This document shows, one piece after another, positions 34,460 through 47,360 of a DNA stretch of 64,000 nt. This DNA comes from Labedaea rhizosphaerae. Lineage in GTDB: Bacteria > Actinomycetota > Actinomycetes > Mycobacteriales > Pseudonocardiaceae. The translations under genes were made by a program, and so were the position numbers. The notes beneath the pieces were generated by a model. The model saw only the letters and a program-made list of their open reading frames with translations. It did not search any database and was not told the origin of the DNA. Every line of letters begins with the position of its first letter. The stretch's first letter is position 1. The stretch lies in NCBI RefSeq assembly GCF_004362825.1, contig NZ_SNXZ01000005.1:1-64000 (forward strand), written 5' to 3'.

Positions 34460-35815
34460 TTACCGCATCGCCCCCAGCGCCGCGTAGTCGTGGCCGGGGA
34501 AGATCGTGCGCAGGCCGTCCGCGCCAAGCCCGAGGCGCTTGGTCACCAGCTCGCCCAGCAGGTCTCGGTAGTCGTTGCTGCCCGGCACGTCGCCGTTGTC
34601 GAGCACGTCGGGCGCGAGCCCGGCCCAGTCACCGGCGATGTTCTGTGCCTTGAGGCCGCCACCCAGCAGCAGGGCGACCGCGCCGTGCCCGTGGTCGAGG
34701 CCGGTGTTGCCGTTCTCCTCGACGCGCCGGCCGAACTCGGTCATCGTGACCAGCGTCGTGTCGTTCAGGGCGGGACCGAGGTCCGTGGCGAAGGCGTCCA
34801 ACGCCTTGCCGAGCCGGGTGAGCATGCTGGTCATGTCGCCCGCGTCGACCTTGCCGAGGTTGGTGTGCATGTCCCAGCCGCCGAGGTCGACGCAGGCCAC
34901 CCGCAGGCCGACCTTGCTCTTGATCAGGCGGGCGACGTCGGCCAGCGACTTGGCGAAGTCGTCGTCCGGGTACGGCACCGACGCCTGGTACTGGGCGTGC
35001 GACAGCTTCTCCGCGGTGGCGAGCGCCTGCAGGGTGTTCTTCGCCTGCCCGGCAAGGGGGTGGTCGAACCCGGTGTACAAGGTGGACAGTGCTTGCACGG
35101 TCCGGTCGTGCACGCCGTCCCAGCCGGCCAGCTTGAACGTGTCGATGCCACGCAGGGCCAGCTCTCCCCCGGTCCCGACCAGCGCGCGCGGCAAGGTGCT
35201 GGCCTCGCCCACGGCCCGGAACGTGGTGCCGGGGCCCAGCTGGGCCAGCACGCGGTCCAGCCACCCGGTCGCCGCCGCCGACGTGGACGCGCCCCCGCGT
35301 TCGAGGCAGTCCTGCGCCTGGAAGTGGCTGCGCGACAGGTCCGGTGTGGACAGTGCGGGCACGGCGCTGAACGTGCCGTTCTTCCAGTGCTTGCGCATCG
35401 GTTCGAGGGCCGGGTGCAAGCCGAATCCGCGGGTGAGCGGGATCAGCGCACCACCGGGCACGGCGATGTTCGGCCGCGCCTGCTTCAGGTGCGGGTCGTC
35501 GGCGGGCACGAGCACCGAGAGCCCGTCCATCCCACCACGCAGGAACACCACGACCAGCGTGCCGCCGGTGGACGCCGGGTCGCCGAACGACACCCGCGTG
35601 GTGACCAGTTGCGCGCCGAACGCGGCCACGCCGACCATGCCGGCCCCGGCCAGCGCCCGGCGGCGGGTGAAGCCGCGGCTCCACAGTTCCGATCGGCGCT
35701 CCTCGTCGTGGCGCATGCGTGCGGCGGTCGCACGCAGGGTGGCCTCCGCGCGGTTCGGGCCGAGGCGCCGCAAGTCCGGGCAGTCCGGGTGCAGGCCTTG
35801 CGGGGTGTCAGGCAT
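34460..35815 (-). CDS. DUF1501 family protein with Tat signal
   Basis: 451 aa. A twin-arginine-type segment (SRGFTRRRALAGAGMVGVAAF) near residues 45-65 is followed by a sulfatase-like DUF1501 core: VVVFLRGGMDGLSVLVP, ACVDLGGWDMHTNLG, TMTEFGRRVEENGN and the LDHGHG metal-type motif. DUF1501 proteins are exported and almost always pair with DUF1800 proteins, as here. Function is unknown. Confidence 0.88.
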   Translation of the reverse strand: MPDTPQGLHPDCPDLRRLGPNRAEATLRATAARMRHDEERRSELWSRGFTRRRALAGAGMVGVAAFGAQLVTTRVSFGDPASTGGTLVVVFLRGGMDGLSVLVPADDPHLKQARPNIAVPGGALIPLTRGFGLHPALEPMRKHWKNGTFSAVPALSTPDLSRSHFQAQDCLERGGASTSAAATGWLDRVLAQLGPGTTFRAVGEASTLPRALVGTGGELALRGIDTFKLAGWDGVHDRTVQALSTLYTGFDHPLAGQAKNTLQALATAEKLSHAQYQASVPYPDDDFAKSLADVARLIKSKVGLRVACVDLGGWDMHTNLGKVDAGDMTSMLTRLGKALDAFATDLGPALNDTTLVTMTEFGRRVEENGNTGLDHGHGAVALLLGGGLKAQNIAGDWAGLAPDVLDNGDVPGSNDYRDLLGELVTKRLGLGADGLRTIFPGHDYAALGAMR

Positions 35816-35830
35816 CGGGCAACCTCTGGG

Positions 35831-37726
35831 TCAGCGGAGCGCGAAGTACGGGGAGTCGAGCAGCAGCGGCGCGAGGTGCGGCGCGTAGTCCGCGGGCCGA
35901 TTGGTGCCGAGGAACTCGATCAGCGCCGTGCGGTGCGCCGCGCCGAGCCGTTGGAACACGAGGCGTTGCGCCAGCTTGTCCACATAGGACGGCGCCGGGG
36001 AGCTCGGCACGAGCTTGTCAGGTTTGACGAACTCGAGGCCCTGCCACCAGCCCTGCACGAGCCCGCGATGGCCGTTCCACAGCTGCAGCATGGCGCCCGA
36101 CGACGCCCACGCGGGGGCCACGTCTGGGTACCCGTTGGGCGGCGCCCACCCGAGCGGCCGGTGACCGGCCTGGTCGAGGTTCCAGTACAGGCCGCTGACG
36201 CCCTTCGGGACGTCCGAGCCGGGCCGCACGCCGAGCACCCGCACGCCGGCGACCAGGTTCTCCAGCGGCCGGCGCACCTTCTGCCCCACCGCGGCCCAGA
36301 ACTCGTGGCTGGACAACAACGTGTGCAGCACCGGCACGATCCTGGTGCCCGAGTCGAGGTAGGCCTTGGCCACCCGCTCGACGAGCACCTTGGGCGGCGT
36401 GTCGGCCACGAACCGCACGCAGAGCTTGCGCGCGATCATCGTCGCGGTCGACGGGTGGTGGGCCAGGTAGCGCAGGTACCGGTCGCCGACCGCGAGCCCG
36501 CCCGACGGCGAGGCGTTGCTGTCGGTGAACCCGAGCACCTTCACCTTGCCGGTCCAGTGCCGGTCGGCGTCGTAGCGGAACGAGCCGTCGTCGGCGACCG
36601 TGCGGCCGGTGAGGATGTAGGCGCTGTTGCGCACGTCGGTCTCGGAGTACCCCGCGTCGATGCCGACCGTGTGCAGCTCGATCAGCTCGCGGCCGAGGTT
36701 CTCGTTGACCGACTCCTTGCGGGACTGGTCGTTGGACAGGAACCGCAGCATCGCCGGGTGGCGGATGGCGGCCTTCAGCATCGTCTCGAAGCTGCCCAGC
36801 GCGTTCTTGCGGATCACGTCGTTGTGGTAGGACACGCCCACGTCCCACGCGCCGTCGCTGGGCATCGGCACGTTGAGGTGGTTGGCCCAGAAGTCGACCA
36901 TCACCTCTTGGACCTGCCTGCTGGACCAGATCTGCCGGGCCAGGGTCGCCTGCGCGTAGCCGAACATGGCGTCCCAGCTGTACCGCTTGATCGACCCGCG
37001 GACCTGCGACGTGGTCATGCTCGCGTGGGGGAACGCCCGCCACACCCGATCGCCGACCGGGTCCGGCACCGACGCCGGGTTCAGCTGCTCGCCGAGCCAC
37101 GCGTCGATGCCCTTGGCGCGGACGTCGGCGACCAGGTCCGGCGTCGGGCCGAAGGTGACCCGGCGCAGCAGGTGCAGCTCCGGGTGCGTGGTGTCGAGGA
37201 TGGTCGCCACCGTGACCTTGGTGTTCGCGGCGGCCTCGGCGGGACCGTCGAACTGGACGCGCTCGGTGTTCTGGGTCGCGCGCTCGGGCAATTGCGGCCG
37301 GGCACCGCTTGCCTGCGAGTAGCTCTCGTCGCGGTCGGCGTACGTGCCGCCGTCGCGCGGGATGGCTCCGGCCGGGCGGTGCAGGTTGGTCCTGGGGTGC
37401 CGGGGACGCGCCGCCTCGGCGACCACGCCCTCGTCGACGCTCAGGACGGTCCCGATCGTGGCGGCCCCAAGGCCGCCACCGACGAGCGCGGCGACCAGGC
37501 CGCGGCGGCCGATGAGCCGCCGGCGTCGTGCCTGCCCGTCGGGTTCGTCGGACTCGCCGGGTGCACCGCCGAACTCGTCCACCACCGGCCATGGCCGCGG
37601 CGACGAGGCGTAGTCCCACTCCCGTGCCTGGCCGCCTGCCTTGCGCCAGGCCAGGGCCGCGTCGTCGGAGGTGACCCGCCGCGGGCCGTCCGCCCCTTCG
37701 CCCGAATTCCGGGGTTGCCGCTCCAT
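35831..37726 (-). CDS. DUF1800 family protein
   Basis: 631 aa. A basic, membrane-spanning N-terminus (RRRRLIGRRGLVAALVGGG) near residues 65-85 suggests Tat or membrane export. The large helical DUF1800 domain follows (LHLLRRVTFGPTPDLVADVR, FWANHLNVP, NENLGRELIELHTVG). It lies 15 nt upstream of the DUF1501 gene, the conserved pairing. A role in cell-surface or extracellular polymer biology has been proposed for the pair, not established. Confidence 0.88.
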   Translation of the reverse strand: MERQPRNSGEGADGPRRVTSDDAALAWRKAGGQAREWDYASSPRPWPVVDEFGGAPGESDEPDGQARRRRLIGRRGLVAALVGGGLGAATIGTVLSVDEGVVAEAARPRHPRTNLHRPAGAIPRDGGTYADRDESYSQASGARPQLPERATQNTERVQFDGPAEAAANTKVTVATILDTTHPELHLLRRVTFGPTPDLVADVRAKGIDAWLGEQLNPASVPDPVGDRVWRAFPHASMTTSQVRGSIKRYSWDAMFGYAQATLARQIWSSRQVQEVMVDFWANHLNVPMPSDGAWDVGVSYHNDVIRKNALGSFETMLKAAIRHPAMLRFLSNDQSRKESVNENLGRELIELHTVGIDAGYSETDVRNSAYILTGRTVADDGSFRYDADRHWTGKVKVLGFTDSNASPSGGLAVGDRYLRYLAHHPSTATMIARKLCVRFVADTPPKVLVERVAKAYLDSGTRIVPVLHTLLSSHEFWAAVGQKVRRPLENLVAGVRVLGVRPGSDVPKGVSGLYWNLDQAGHRPLGWAPPNGYPDVAPAWASSGAMLQLWNGHRGLVQGWWQGLEFVKPDKLVPSSPAPSYVDKLAQRLVFQRLGAAHRTALIEFLGTNRPADYAPHLAPLLLDSPYFALR

Positions 37727-38065
37727 TCACATCCCGCCTTCACGCGTTCGCAGGCCAAAATGACCAAGAATGCGTCGAAACGGCCCGGGGCACCGGGGGC
37801 TCCGAGTCGAGGCGAACCATATTGGCGGCGTTCTTCCTGCTACACCCCCGAATGGACCAATGCCGGTGCACCCACCGTGATTCACCGGTTATTGTCCTGT
37901 GATCGGCGTAGGCAGATCGGCGGAAGACCCACACCGAATGGCCCAGCATGCCCGCACCCGGAACAACCACCTGGTGGGTGCGGCCAAGCGGACGCCAAGT
38001 TCAGGGCAAGAACGGTGAACCGGCGGTCGCGGACGTCGAGGCGCCGAGCCAGTCGCGGTTGGCGC
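37727..38065. other. intergenic region, no gene seen
   Basis: About 339 bp with somewhat lower GC than its surroundings. It presumably carries the promoter of the DUF1800/DUF1501 operon near 37810-37880, but no convincing -35/-10 pair stands out. No conserved reading frame, tRNA or terminator is seen. Confidence 0.5.
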
Positions 38066-38356
38066 TCATTGCTTTGTGTCGCAAGCTATGCACCGGTGCC
38101 CGCTCGCCACGGTGGCGATGATGCCCGCGACGAGGATCCCGCCGATCGCCCACGCGCCGGCCAGGACGAGTTGCGACTGGTCGGGGATGTGGGCGTTCGA
38201 CGCGGTCAGCACGCCGCTGCTCACGACGGCCTTGGCGATCCCGCCCAGGGCCACCGCGGTCGCGATCAACGCGGCGACGACGGAGATCGTGCGGACGAAG
38301 TAGCGGCCGCCGCAGGTGGTGCACGGGCGACGCCGCGAGACGGTTGTTTGTGCCAT
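38066..38356 (-). CDS. small membrane protein with terminal CxxC motifs
   Basis: 96 aa. CTTC near the N-terminus and CIAC near the C-terminus bracket two membrane helices (TISVVAALIATAVALGGI and LAGAWAIGGILVAGIIATV). The cysteine pairs would lie on the same side and could bind a metal jointly. AGGAGG precedes the ATG at 38356. Function is unknown. Confidence 0.7.
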   Translation of the reverse strand: MAQTTVSRRRPCTTCGGRYFVRTISVVAALIATAVALGGIAKAVVSSGVLTASNAHIPDQSQLVLAGAWAIGGILVAGIIATVASGHRCIACDTKQ

Positions 38357-38423
38357 ACCGGAGCGCTCCTCCTGGAGTACCGACCAACGCTCTCCAGATG
38401 CGCGGCCACGCCCGGTGATACGG

Positions 38424-38662
38424 CTAATCCAGCACGAGCCCGACGACACCACCGGCCAGCAGGCACGCGCTGGCCGCGAGCAGCGCCGGGTGATGGCGAT
38501 CCCACCACCGCACCCGGGCCGCCAGGGCGACCGGCAGGTGGTCGAAGTTCTCCGCGTCGCAGACCTTGAGGGCCACGCGCAGCACCAGCATCGACAGCAG
38601 GCCGATGACGCCCAGCGCCGAGGTCGTGGCGCTGACTTCGAAGGCGGTCGCGGCGATCGTCA

Positions 38663-38663
<1 letters not shown>
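38424..38663 (-). CDS. small membrane protein downstream of the Nramp gene
   Basis: 79 aa with two membrane helices (LGVIGLLSMLVLRVALKV and ALLAASACLLAGGVVGLVL) linked by a basic loop. The ATG overlaps the Nramp stop by one nucleotide (TGATG), so the two are coupled. No family recognised. Confidence 0.65.
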
Positions 38664-39916
<1,253 letters not shown>

Positions 39917-39958
39917 CGCCGCGATCTCCTCTCCTGCTTCCAACGAACAGTTGTCGGA

Positions 39959-41668
<1,710 letters not shown>

Positions 41669-42694
41669 TCAGGGGGTGAGAATCGCCCGGCCGCGGACCT
41701 GGCCCGCGTCCAGGTCGGCGAGCGCGTCGAGCGCCGCGTCGAGCGGGTACTTCTTGGTGTGCAAGGTGACCTGACCGGACTGGGCGAGGACCATCAGCTC
41801 GACGAGGTCGTTGTAGGTGCCGACCAGGTTGCCGATGACGTTGCGTTCGGTCGAGATGATGTCGATGGTCGGGATGTCGATGTTGCTGCCGTAGCCGATC
41901 ACGAAGTGCGAGCCGCCCCGCCTGGTCATGGCGAACGCGTCCTGTTGCGCACCCTGCTCGGCGACGAAGTCGAGGACGACCTCGGCGCCGTTGCCGTTGG
42001 TCAGGTCGAGCACCGCGTCGACGTGCTTGCCGTCGGCCTGCACGGTTTCGTGCGCGCCCAACGTCTTCGCCAGCTCCAGCGCCGCCGCGTTGCGGTCCAC
42101 GACGACGACCTTGCACGCCGTCAGCGCACGCAACGACTGGATGCCGATGTGGCCCAACCCGCCCGCGCCGTTCACGACGCACACGGTGCCGGGGTACAGC
42201 AGCGGGACGGCCTTGCGCACCGCGTGGTAGGCGGTGATCCCGGCGTCGGCCAGCGCGGCCACGTCGGAGGGCTGGGTGTCCGGGTCGAGCTTGATGCACG
42301 CACGCGCCGAGGTGAGCAGGTACTCGGCCATCCCGCCGTCGCTGTCGATGCCGGGGAAGGTCGAGTTCTCGCAGTGCATGTCGTTGCCCGCACGGCACGC
42401 GTGGCACAGGCCGCACGTGGGGGTCGGGTGCAGGATCACGGTGTCACCGACGGCCACGTTGGACACCGCCGAGCCGACCTCGTGCACCCAGCCCGCGTTC
42501 TCGTGCCCGATCGTGTAGGGCAGCGCGACGCCGGACTTCTCGGCCCACTGCTCCTCGATGATGTGCAGGTCGGTGCGGCAGACACCGGCGCCGCCGATCT
42601 TGACCACGACGTCGAACGGCCCGGTCGCCTCGGGTTCCGGGACCTCCTCGATCACCGGCTTCTCGTGGTACGCGTGCAGTCGGACTGCCTTCAT
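41669..42694 (-). CDS. NAD-dependent zinc alcohol dehydrogenase of the propane pathway
   Basis: 341 aa. Catalytic zinc ligands Cys39, His64 and Glu65; structural cysteines 94, 97, 100 and 108; NAD loop GAGGLGHIG near 177. In prm-type operons this enzyme oxidises the alcohol made by the monooxygenase (for example 2-propanol to acetone). It overlaps the upstream DUF59 gene by 4 nt. Confidence 0.9.
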   Translation of the reverse strand: MKAVRLHAYHEKPVIEEVPEPEATGPFDVVVKIGGAGVCRTDLHIIEEQWAEKSGVALPYTIGHENAGWVHEVGSAVSNVAVGDTVILHPTPTCGLCHACRAGNDMHCENSTFPGIDSDGGMAEYLLTSARACIKLDPDTQPSDVAALADAGITAYHAVRKAVPLLYPGTVCVVNGAGGLGHIGIQSLRALTACKVVVVDRNAAALELAKTLGAHETVQADGKHVDAVLDLTNGNGAEVVLDFVAEQGAQQDAFAMTRRGGSHFVIGYGSNIDIPTIDIISTERNVIGNLVGTYNDLVELMVLAQSGQVTLHTKKYPLDAALDALADLDAGQVRGRAILTP

Positions 42695-43476
42695 GGCCGT
42701 TGCTCCTCTCCCGATTCGCCGGTGTGGCCAACCTGACCGATGGCCTGTGTGCCGGGGTAGCGGGCGAGCAACATGCCCCGGCACACGCCTGAGTTGGCTT
42801 CCTGGCTCACCCTGGTCAGGCGGGCGAGCCCCAAGTGGCGCCGAACGGCGGGGTCCTCGACCCCGTTGCCCGTGGCCGGGTCGAGGACCAGCGGGGCGTC
42901 GTCGGTGCTCGGCAGGCCGAGCTCGCGGCGGCGGTCGCGCAGCCGCTCGCGGTCGGCGCTCGCCGGTGCGTCTCCGAGGGTGAGCCGGCCCAGCGTCGCG
43001 GGGTCGGCCCCCGCGGCGAGCACGGCGCGGCACACCCGGTCGGTTCCGGCGAGCACGGCCTTGCGCAGGAAATCCGCGCGCAGGTCGTCCAGTTCGTCCG
43101 CTGCCTCGTCGCCGAACGTGCCGACGAACCCGGCGCGGGCCGCGACGCCCTGGTTGATCGAGTCCGCCGCGAAGTGGTCGATCAACTCGATCACCACGCG
43201 GCCGACACCGGGCACCGCGGACACGGCGTCGTGCGCGTCGGCGACCATGAGGAACGCGAAGTTCGGCGCGCAGAAGTACGTCGGCAGCCGCAGCTGCACC
43301 GCCACTTCGGCACCCGCGGCATCTGTGGCATCCGTGGCACCCGCGTCCCCGCCGGTCACCGCACACCGCGCGACGAAGCCGAGGTCGGTCAGCGGCTCGT
43401 CCAGCTCCGGGTCGCGCACCGTGCCCAAGGCGGCCCAAACCGCCTCGGACACGGTGCGTGCGGCGACGGTGGTCAC
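42691..43476 (-). CDS. DUF59 (MIP18-like) protein of the monooxygenase operon
   Basis: 261 aa. The N-terminal 110 residues match the DUF59/MIP18 iron-sulfur assembly fold (ALGTVRDPELDEPLTDLGFV, YFCAPNFAFLMV with a conserved Cys). The C-terminal 130 residues are specific to monooxygenase operons and end in SQEANSGVCRGMLLARYPG. It may deliver or assemble metal for the hydroxylase. It overlaps both neighbours by 4 nt. Confidence 0.8.
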   Translation of the reverse strand: MTTVAARTVSEAVWAALGTVRDPELDEPLTDLGFVARCAVTGGDAGATDATDAAGAEVAVQLRLPTYFCAPNFAFLMVADAHDAVSAVPGVGRVVIELIDHFAADSINQGVAARAGFVGTFGDEAADELDDLRADFLRKAVLAGTDRVCRAVLAAGADPATLGRLTLGDAPASADRERLRDRRRELGLPSTDDAPLVLDPATGNGVEDPAVRRHLGLARLTRVSQEANSGVCRGMLLARYPGTQAIGQVGHTGESGEEQRP

Positions 43477-44510
43477 GATCCCGCAACCCCGACCGGCGAG
43501 GTCTCCTCCGCCTTCTTCGGCGCCAGCTTCTCAGGCACCTCGATGTCGTAGAGCCGGGCCGCGTTCAGGCCGAGGATCTTCTGCTTGGCCGTCACGGTCA
43601 GCTTCGCGTAGTCGCCGAACTCCTCGTCGTCGGGCATCTGCCAGTCGACGAAGCCCTCGACCTGCCACTTCGGCTCCCAGATGGCGTAGTCCGCGCCGAA
43701 GATCAGCTTGTCCTCGCCGAGCCAGAAGAGCAGCTCACCCATGACCTTCGCGAAGAACCGGGGCCGGGCGTGCATCAGGCCGCCGACGACGACGGCGAGG
43801 CCGGCGTAGACGTTGGGCTCCTGCGTGGCCATGAAGCAGAAGTCCTCGATGCGGGGCAGGCCCACGTGCTCGACGATGAAGTTGAGCTCGGGGAAGTTGG
43901 TCGCCGCGTGGTCCACATCGGACACGTCGAAAGCGTCCTTGTCCAGCGGCCAGATGGTCGGTCCCTTGTGGACGTGGACGTTCTTGACCCCGAGTTCCTG
44001 GCACTTCTCCAGGTAGCGGGCGGACTCCGGGGACTTCAGGCTCCAGCCGCGGGAGTCACCCCGCCACTCGGCCGTGTAGAGCTTGACGCCCTTGCAGCCG
44101 AAGCGCTTGACGCGCTCCTCGAGCCCCTTGAGACCGTCGTCGCCCTCGCGTGGGTCCCACGTGGTGTTCACGATGAACTTGCCCGGGTGCCGCTCGGCCA
44201 TCGCCGCGTCGGTCTCGGTGGTGTTGAAGCCCTCGGTGTACCACTGCCGCAGGTTGGTCGGCTGGAAGATCGCGATGTCGACGTGCCCGTCCTCGAACAG
44301 GTCGCGCATCATCGTCTCTTCCGAGTACTTCTGGAACTTCTCGATGGGCCAGTGGGTCTCGGCCGGCCCCAGGCCCTGGTAGGCGTGGAAGCACTCGATC
44401 CAGCCCTTGGCGTACTGCTCCTGGCCCGCCACCCAGTTCGCGGGGCTGGCGTCCCAGAAGTGCGTGTGCGCGTCGACTACGAAGTAGTCCTCGCCGTCCT
44501 TTGTGTACAT
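43473..44510 (-). CDS. amidohydrolase-family protein of the monooxygenase operon
   Basis: 345 aa. The metal-binding HxH lies at His15 and His17 (VVDAHTHFWD), with later VHVHKGP, IVEHVGLP and FGADYAIWEP giving the remaining ligands of an amidohydrolase-2 barrel. A homologue follows prmD/mimD in known operons, with an unclear role. It starts at the ATG at 44510; upstream frame extension overlaps nothing coding. Confidence 0.88.
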   Translation of the reverse strand: MYTKDGEDYFVVDAHTHFWDASPANWVAGQEQYAKGWIECFHAYQGLGPAETHWPIEKFQKYSEETMMRDLFEDGHVDIAIFQPTNLRQWYTEGFNTTETDAAMAERHPGKFIVNTTWDPREGDDGLKGLEERVKRFGCKGVKLYTAEWRGDSRGWSLKSPESARYLEKCQELGVKNVHVHKGPTIWPLDKDAFDVSDVDHAATNFPELNFIVEHVGLPRIEDFCFMATQEPNVYAGLAVVVGGLMHARPRFFAKVMGELLFWLGEDKLIFGADYAIWEPKWQVEGFVDWQMPDDEEFGDYAKLTVTAKQKILGLNAARLYDIEVPEKLAPKKAEETSPVGVAGS

Positions 44511-44597
44511 CGTGGTACTCCCTGCGCGGTGTCGCGGCGACGTCCGCCCGGTGGCCCGGGCGGACGTCATCGGCCCGGTCGCGCACCGGGCCGTCCG

Positions 44598-44969
44598 CTA
44601 CTTGATGGGCTTGAGGTCGAAGTCGATGTACTCGGCGGCGTCCTCGGGGTTGGCGAACATGATGGTCTTGTCGTCCATGTGCACCATGCGGCCGTAGTGG
44701 GTGGACATGCTCTCTTCGAACTCCGCCGCGCTGAACCAGCCTTCTTCCTCGCCGGCCGCCTCGTCCATCTCGCCGTAGTCGAGCACCATGGTGCCGACCG
44801 CGTCGACGCGGATCATCGAGGGCAACGGGGTGACGGTCACGTTCTCCTTGGGCGCCATCACCTGGGCGATGATCGCGCCGACCTGGTTGTTCATCAGGGT
44901 GAACCCGCACATGTTCGACGCGGTGTTGTCGGACTTGAACGGGCTTTCCGATGTCTTGTACGTGGTCAC
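44598..44969 (-). CDS. prmD: soluble diiron monooxygenase coupling protein
   Basis: 123 aa. The MmoB/DmpM fold is indicated by [22 protein letters not shown] and [17 protein letters not shown]. This small cofactorless protein regulates the hydroxylase. GTG start at 44969 overlaps the beta-subunit stop (GTGA). The symbol follows the propane monooxygenase operon; the substrate in this organism is not proven. Confidence 0.9.
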   Translation of the reverse strand: MTTYKTSESPFKSDNTASNMCGFTLMNNQVGAIIAQVMAPKENVTVTPLPSMIRVDAVGTMVLDYGEMDEAAGEEEGWFSAAEFEESMSTHYGRMVHMDDKTIMFANPEDAAEYIDFDLKPIK

Positions 44970-46135
44970 TGGCTCAGCTCCTTCGGCGCCTGCAGGCCGA
45001 GGTCGGACAGGATTCCGGCGAACCGGCTCTTGGCGCGGTCGAGACCGTCCTCGAAGCGCGGCGGGCGCGCGTCGGGCTGCGACCACAGCGGCTGCATCGC
45101 GCGGGCCGCGGCGATGCACTTGGGCACCCAGTCCGACAGCCACTGCTGCATGATCTTCTTGTTGTGGTCGGCGAACTCCTTGTCGTCGACCAGCAAGCGG
45201 AACATCGGCTTGGTGTAGCGCAGGTCGCGCTCGGCGTAGTCGTACTCGGCCGCGCCCACCAGCGTCGGTGTCACGAAGTCGCCGTTGGCGGGGGCGGCCT
45301 GCTGCACCAGGTTGCTGCGGAACAACTCGCCGACCAGCGGCTCGAAGACCACGTTGGCCGCGAAGATCGCCTCGCACCAGTCCCAGACACCGGTCAGCTG
45401 CTCGGCGGTCTCGTGCACGCCCGCCCACGCCGGGTCGTCGTTCCAGGTGGACAGGTGCGCAGTGCCGTCGAAGCCCTCGATCTCCTCGGTGAGGGTCAGG
45501 TTGTACAGCGCCAGGTCCTGGGCGGACCGGATGCGGTGCATGCTGTTCACCGAGATGGCGTTGTTGTGCATGTTCGTCGGTGCGCGCCGGTTGGCGTTGG
45601 CGAACAAGTACAAGCCGAGGCCGTGGTCGACGTGCATCCAAGCGCCGACGTGCCGGGCGACGAAGTCGACCCAGTTCTGGTTCCACTGCTCGAACGCCTT
45701 GGCCTGCCGCGCGGCCTCGACGTTCTGGTTGAGCTGGCGGACCACGTTCGCGTTGTACCGGTAGAGGGTGAGCTCCCACTCCTCGTTCGGGTCGCGGAAC
45801 TCGTGCCAGCCGTGGGCGGGCCACTCGTAGCCCTGGCCGCCGGAGCCGGGACCACGTTCGGGGACCGGCCGGTCGCTGCCCCAGGCCTTGAGCACCGTCC
45901 ACTCGAGCGGGTAACCGCCCTTGCCGTCGGCGAAGCCGTACAGCCAGCCCTGGCTCAGGTAGTGGCGCGGGTCGGGCTGGACCTCGACCGTCACGTCCTC
46001 GTAGTGGCTCTGCTTGCGCTTCTGCGCCTTGAAGTAGTTGTACTGGCGGGAGTTCGAGTCCGGGAACACCTTGGCGCCGGCCTCCGCGTCGGTGAACTCC
46101 GGCTTGGGAACGCTTCGTTCTGACGTCGCTGTCAT
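44966..46135 (-). CDS. prmC: soluble diiron monooxygenase hydroxylase beta subunit
   Basis: 389 aa. It has the ferritin-like fold of the hydroxylase small subunit and lacks iron ligands, as expected. Characteristic parts are [38 protein letters not shown] and [19 protein letters not shown]. It lies third in the A-B-C-D order typical of group-5 enzymes (alpha, reductase, beta, coupling protein). Confidence 0.9.
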   Translation of the reverse strand: MTATSERSVPKPEFTDAEAGAKVFPDSNSRQYNYFKAQKRKQSHYEDVTVEVQPDPRHYLSQGWLYGFADGKGGYPLEWTVLKAWGSDRPVPERGPGSGGQGYEWPAHGWHEFRDPNEEWELTLYRYNANVVRQLNQNVEAARQAKAFEQWNQNWVDFVARHVGAWMHVDHGLGLYLFANANRRAPTNMHNNAISVNSMHRIRSAQDLALYNLTLTEEIEGFDGTAHLSTWNDDPAWAGVHETAEQLTGVWDWCEAIFAANVVFEPLVGELFRSNLVQQAAPANGDFVTPTLVGAAEYDYAERDLRYTKPMFRLLVDDKEFADHNKKIMQQWLSDWVPKCIAAARAMQPLWSQPDARPPRFEDGLDRAKSRFAGILSDLGLQAPKELSQ

Positions 46136-46172
46136 CGGCGGATTCCTTCTCTCGGGCCTACTCGTCCGCGGG

Positions 46173-47234
46173 CTACGCCTGCGGGCCGCCGCCCTGTTCG
46201 CTGTCGCTGCTGGTGGTGAACTTGTCGTAGAAGACGCGCTTTTCGGCCACACCGAGCTGAGGCAGCAACGCGAGCGCGGCCTCGACCATCGGCGGCGGCC
46301 CGCACACGTACGCGTCCGCCCCCTTGAGGTCGCCCGTCAGCCTCTTCACCACGTCGGTGATGAGGCCGACCTCGCCGTCCCAGTCCTCGTCGTCCGGTTC
46401 GGACAGTGCGGGCACGAACGTGAAGTTCGGCAGCCGTTCGGCCAGGGCGGTGAGCTCTTCGGTGAAGCACAGGTCCTTGCGCCGGCGCGCGCCGTAGAAG
46501 TACGTCGCGGGACGATCGATGCCCCGCTCGGCCATCGCCCGCAGCAACGACAGGATGGGAGCCATCCCGGCGCCACCACCGACGAAGACCAGCGGCGCGT
46601 CCGGCGCGTCGCGCAAGGTGAAGACCCCGAACGGCCCGGTGATCTCGAGCTTGTCACCGACCTGGACCTTCGCGTCGAGAAAGTGGGAGAAGAGCCCATC
46701 GGGGTAGATCTTGATGACGAACTCGAGCTTCCCACCGTCCGAAGTGGAGATGTTGGCCATCGAGAACGACCGGGTGTGCTCCGTGCCGGGGACCGTGAAA
46801 TCCACGTACTGGCCCGGGAAGAACCGCATCGACGTCGGCTCGATCAGCCGCACCACCAGGTGGCGCATGTCGTGCGTGACGCTCTCGTTGGACACCACTT
46901 CGACCGTCGAGTTCTGGATCGGCAGGCCGGAACGGATCATGTCCTCGTCGTAGTTGAGGAGTTCGATCGTGAGGTCCTCGTAGGCGTGCGCCCGGCACAG
47001 CAGCGTGTAGCCCTCCTCCTTCTCGAAATCCGGCAACGCGAACGTCGAATACCGGTCATGCTCGACATCGTCGCCCTCGAGCAGGAACGACTTGCACGCC
47101 GCGCACTGGCCTTCCTTGCACCCGTGCATCAACATGACGCCCTGCTCGGCGGCCGCGCGCAGGATCGTCTGCTCCTCCGCGACCTCGATCTCGATTCCGA
47201 CCGGTTCGAACCGGACGACGTGCTTGTCCGCCAC
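46173..47234 (-). CDS. prmB: monooxygenase reductase (2Fe-2S/FAD)
   Basis: 353 aa. The N-terminal plant-type [2Fe-2S] ligands are Cys39, Cys44, Cys47 and Cys80. The FAD site is TRSFSMAN and the NAD(P)H site GGGAGMAPILSLLRAMAE. It supplies electrons to the diiron hydroxylase. The start is a GTG. A hairpin lies just upstream, between this gene and the alpha-subunit gene. Confidence 0.92.
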   Translation of the reverse strand: MADKHVVRFEPVGIEIEVAEEQTILRAAAEQGVMLMHGCKEGQCAACKSFLLEGDDVEHDRYSTFALPDFEKEEGYTLLCRAHAYEDLTIELLNYDEDMIRSGLPIQNSTVEVVSNESVTHDMRHLVVRLIEPTSMRFFPGQYVDFTVPGTEHTRSFSMANISTSDGGKLEFVIKIYPDGLFSHFLDAKVQVGDKLEITGPFGVFTLRDAPDAPLVFVGGGAGMAPILSLLRAMAERGIDRPATYFYGARRRKDLCFTEELTALAERLPNFTFVPALSEPDDEDWDGEVGLITDVVKRLTGDLKGADAYVCGPPPMVEAALALLPQLGVAEKRVFYDKFTTSSDSEQGGGPQA

Positions 47235-47305
47235 CGTTTCCTCGCTCCCAACTCGTCGGCCAACGCCTTGCGCACAGAAATCCGTGGGATCCGGGCGCCG
47301 CCGCC

Positions 47306-47334
47306 GAGGGCTCCGGTGACCAGCCGGAGCCCTC
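47306..47334. terminator. hairpin between the alpha-subunit and reductase genes
   Basis: GAGGGCTCCGG (47306-47316) and CCGGAGCCCTC (47324-47334) pair perfectly with a 7-nt loop inside the 126-nt gap. With no U-tract it is more likely an attenuator, processing site or mRNA-stabilising element than a full terminator. Confidence 0.6.
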
Positions 47335-47360
47335 CGCGACGCGCCCCCATGGATCGCCCG

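Noticed and set aside
34058..38569. A 1503-codon plus-strand open frame
   Set aside because: It is antisense to the well-supported DUF1501 and DUF1800 genes, Arg/Pro-rich and without domains. A GC-rich shadow frame.
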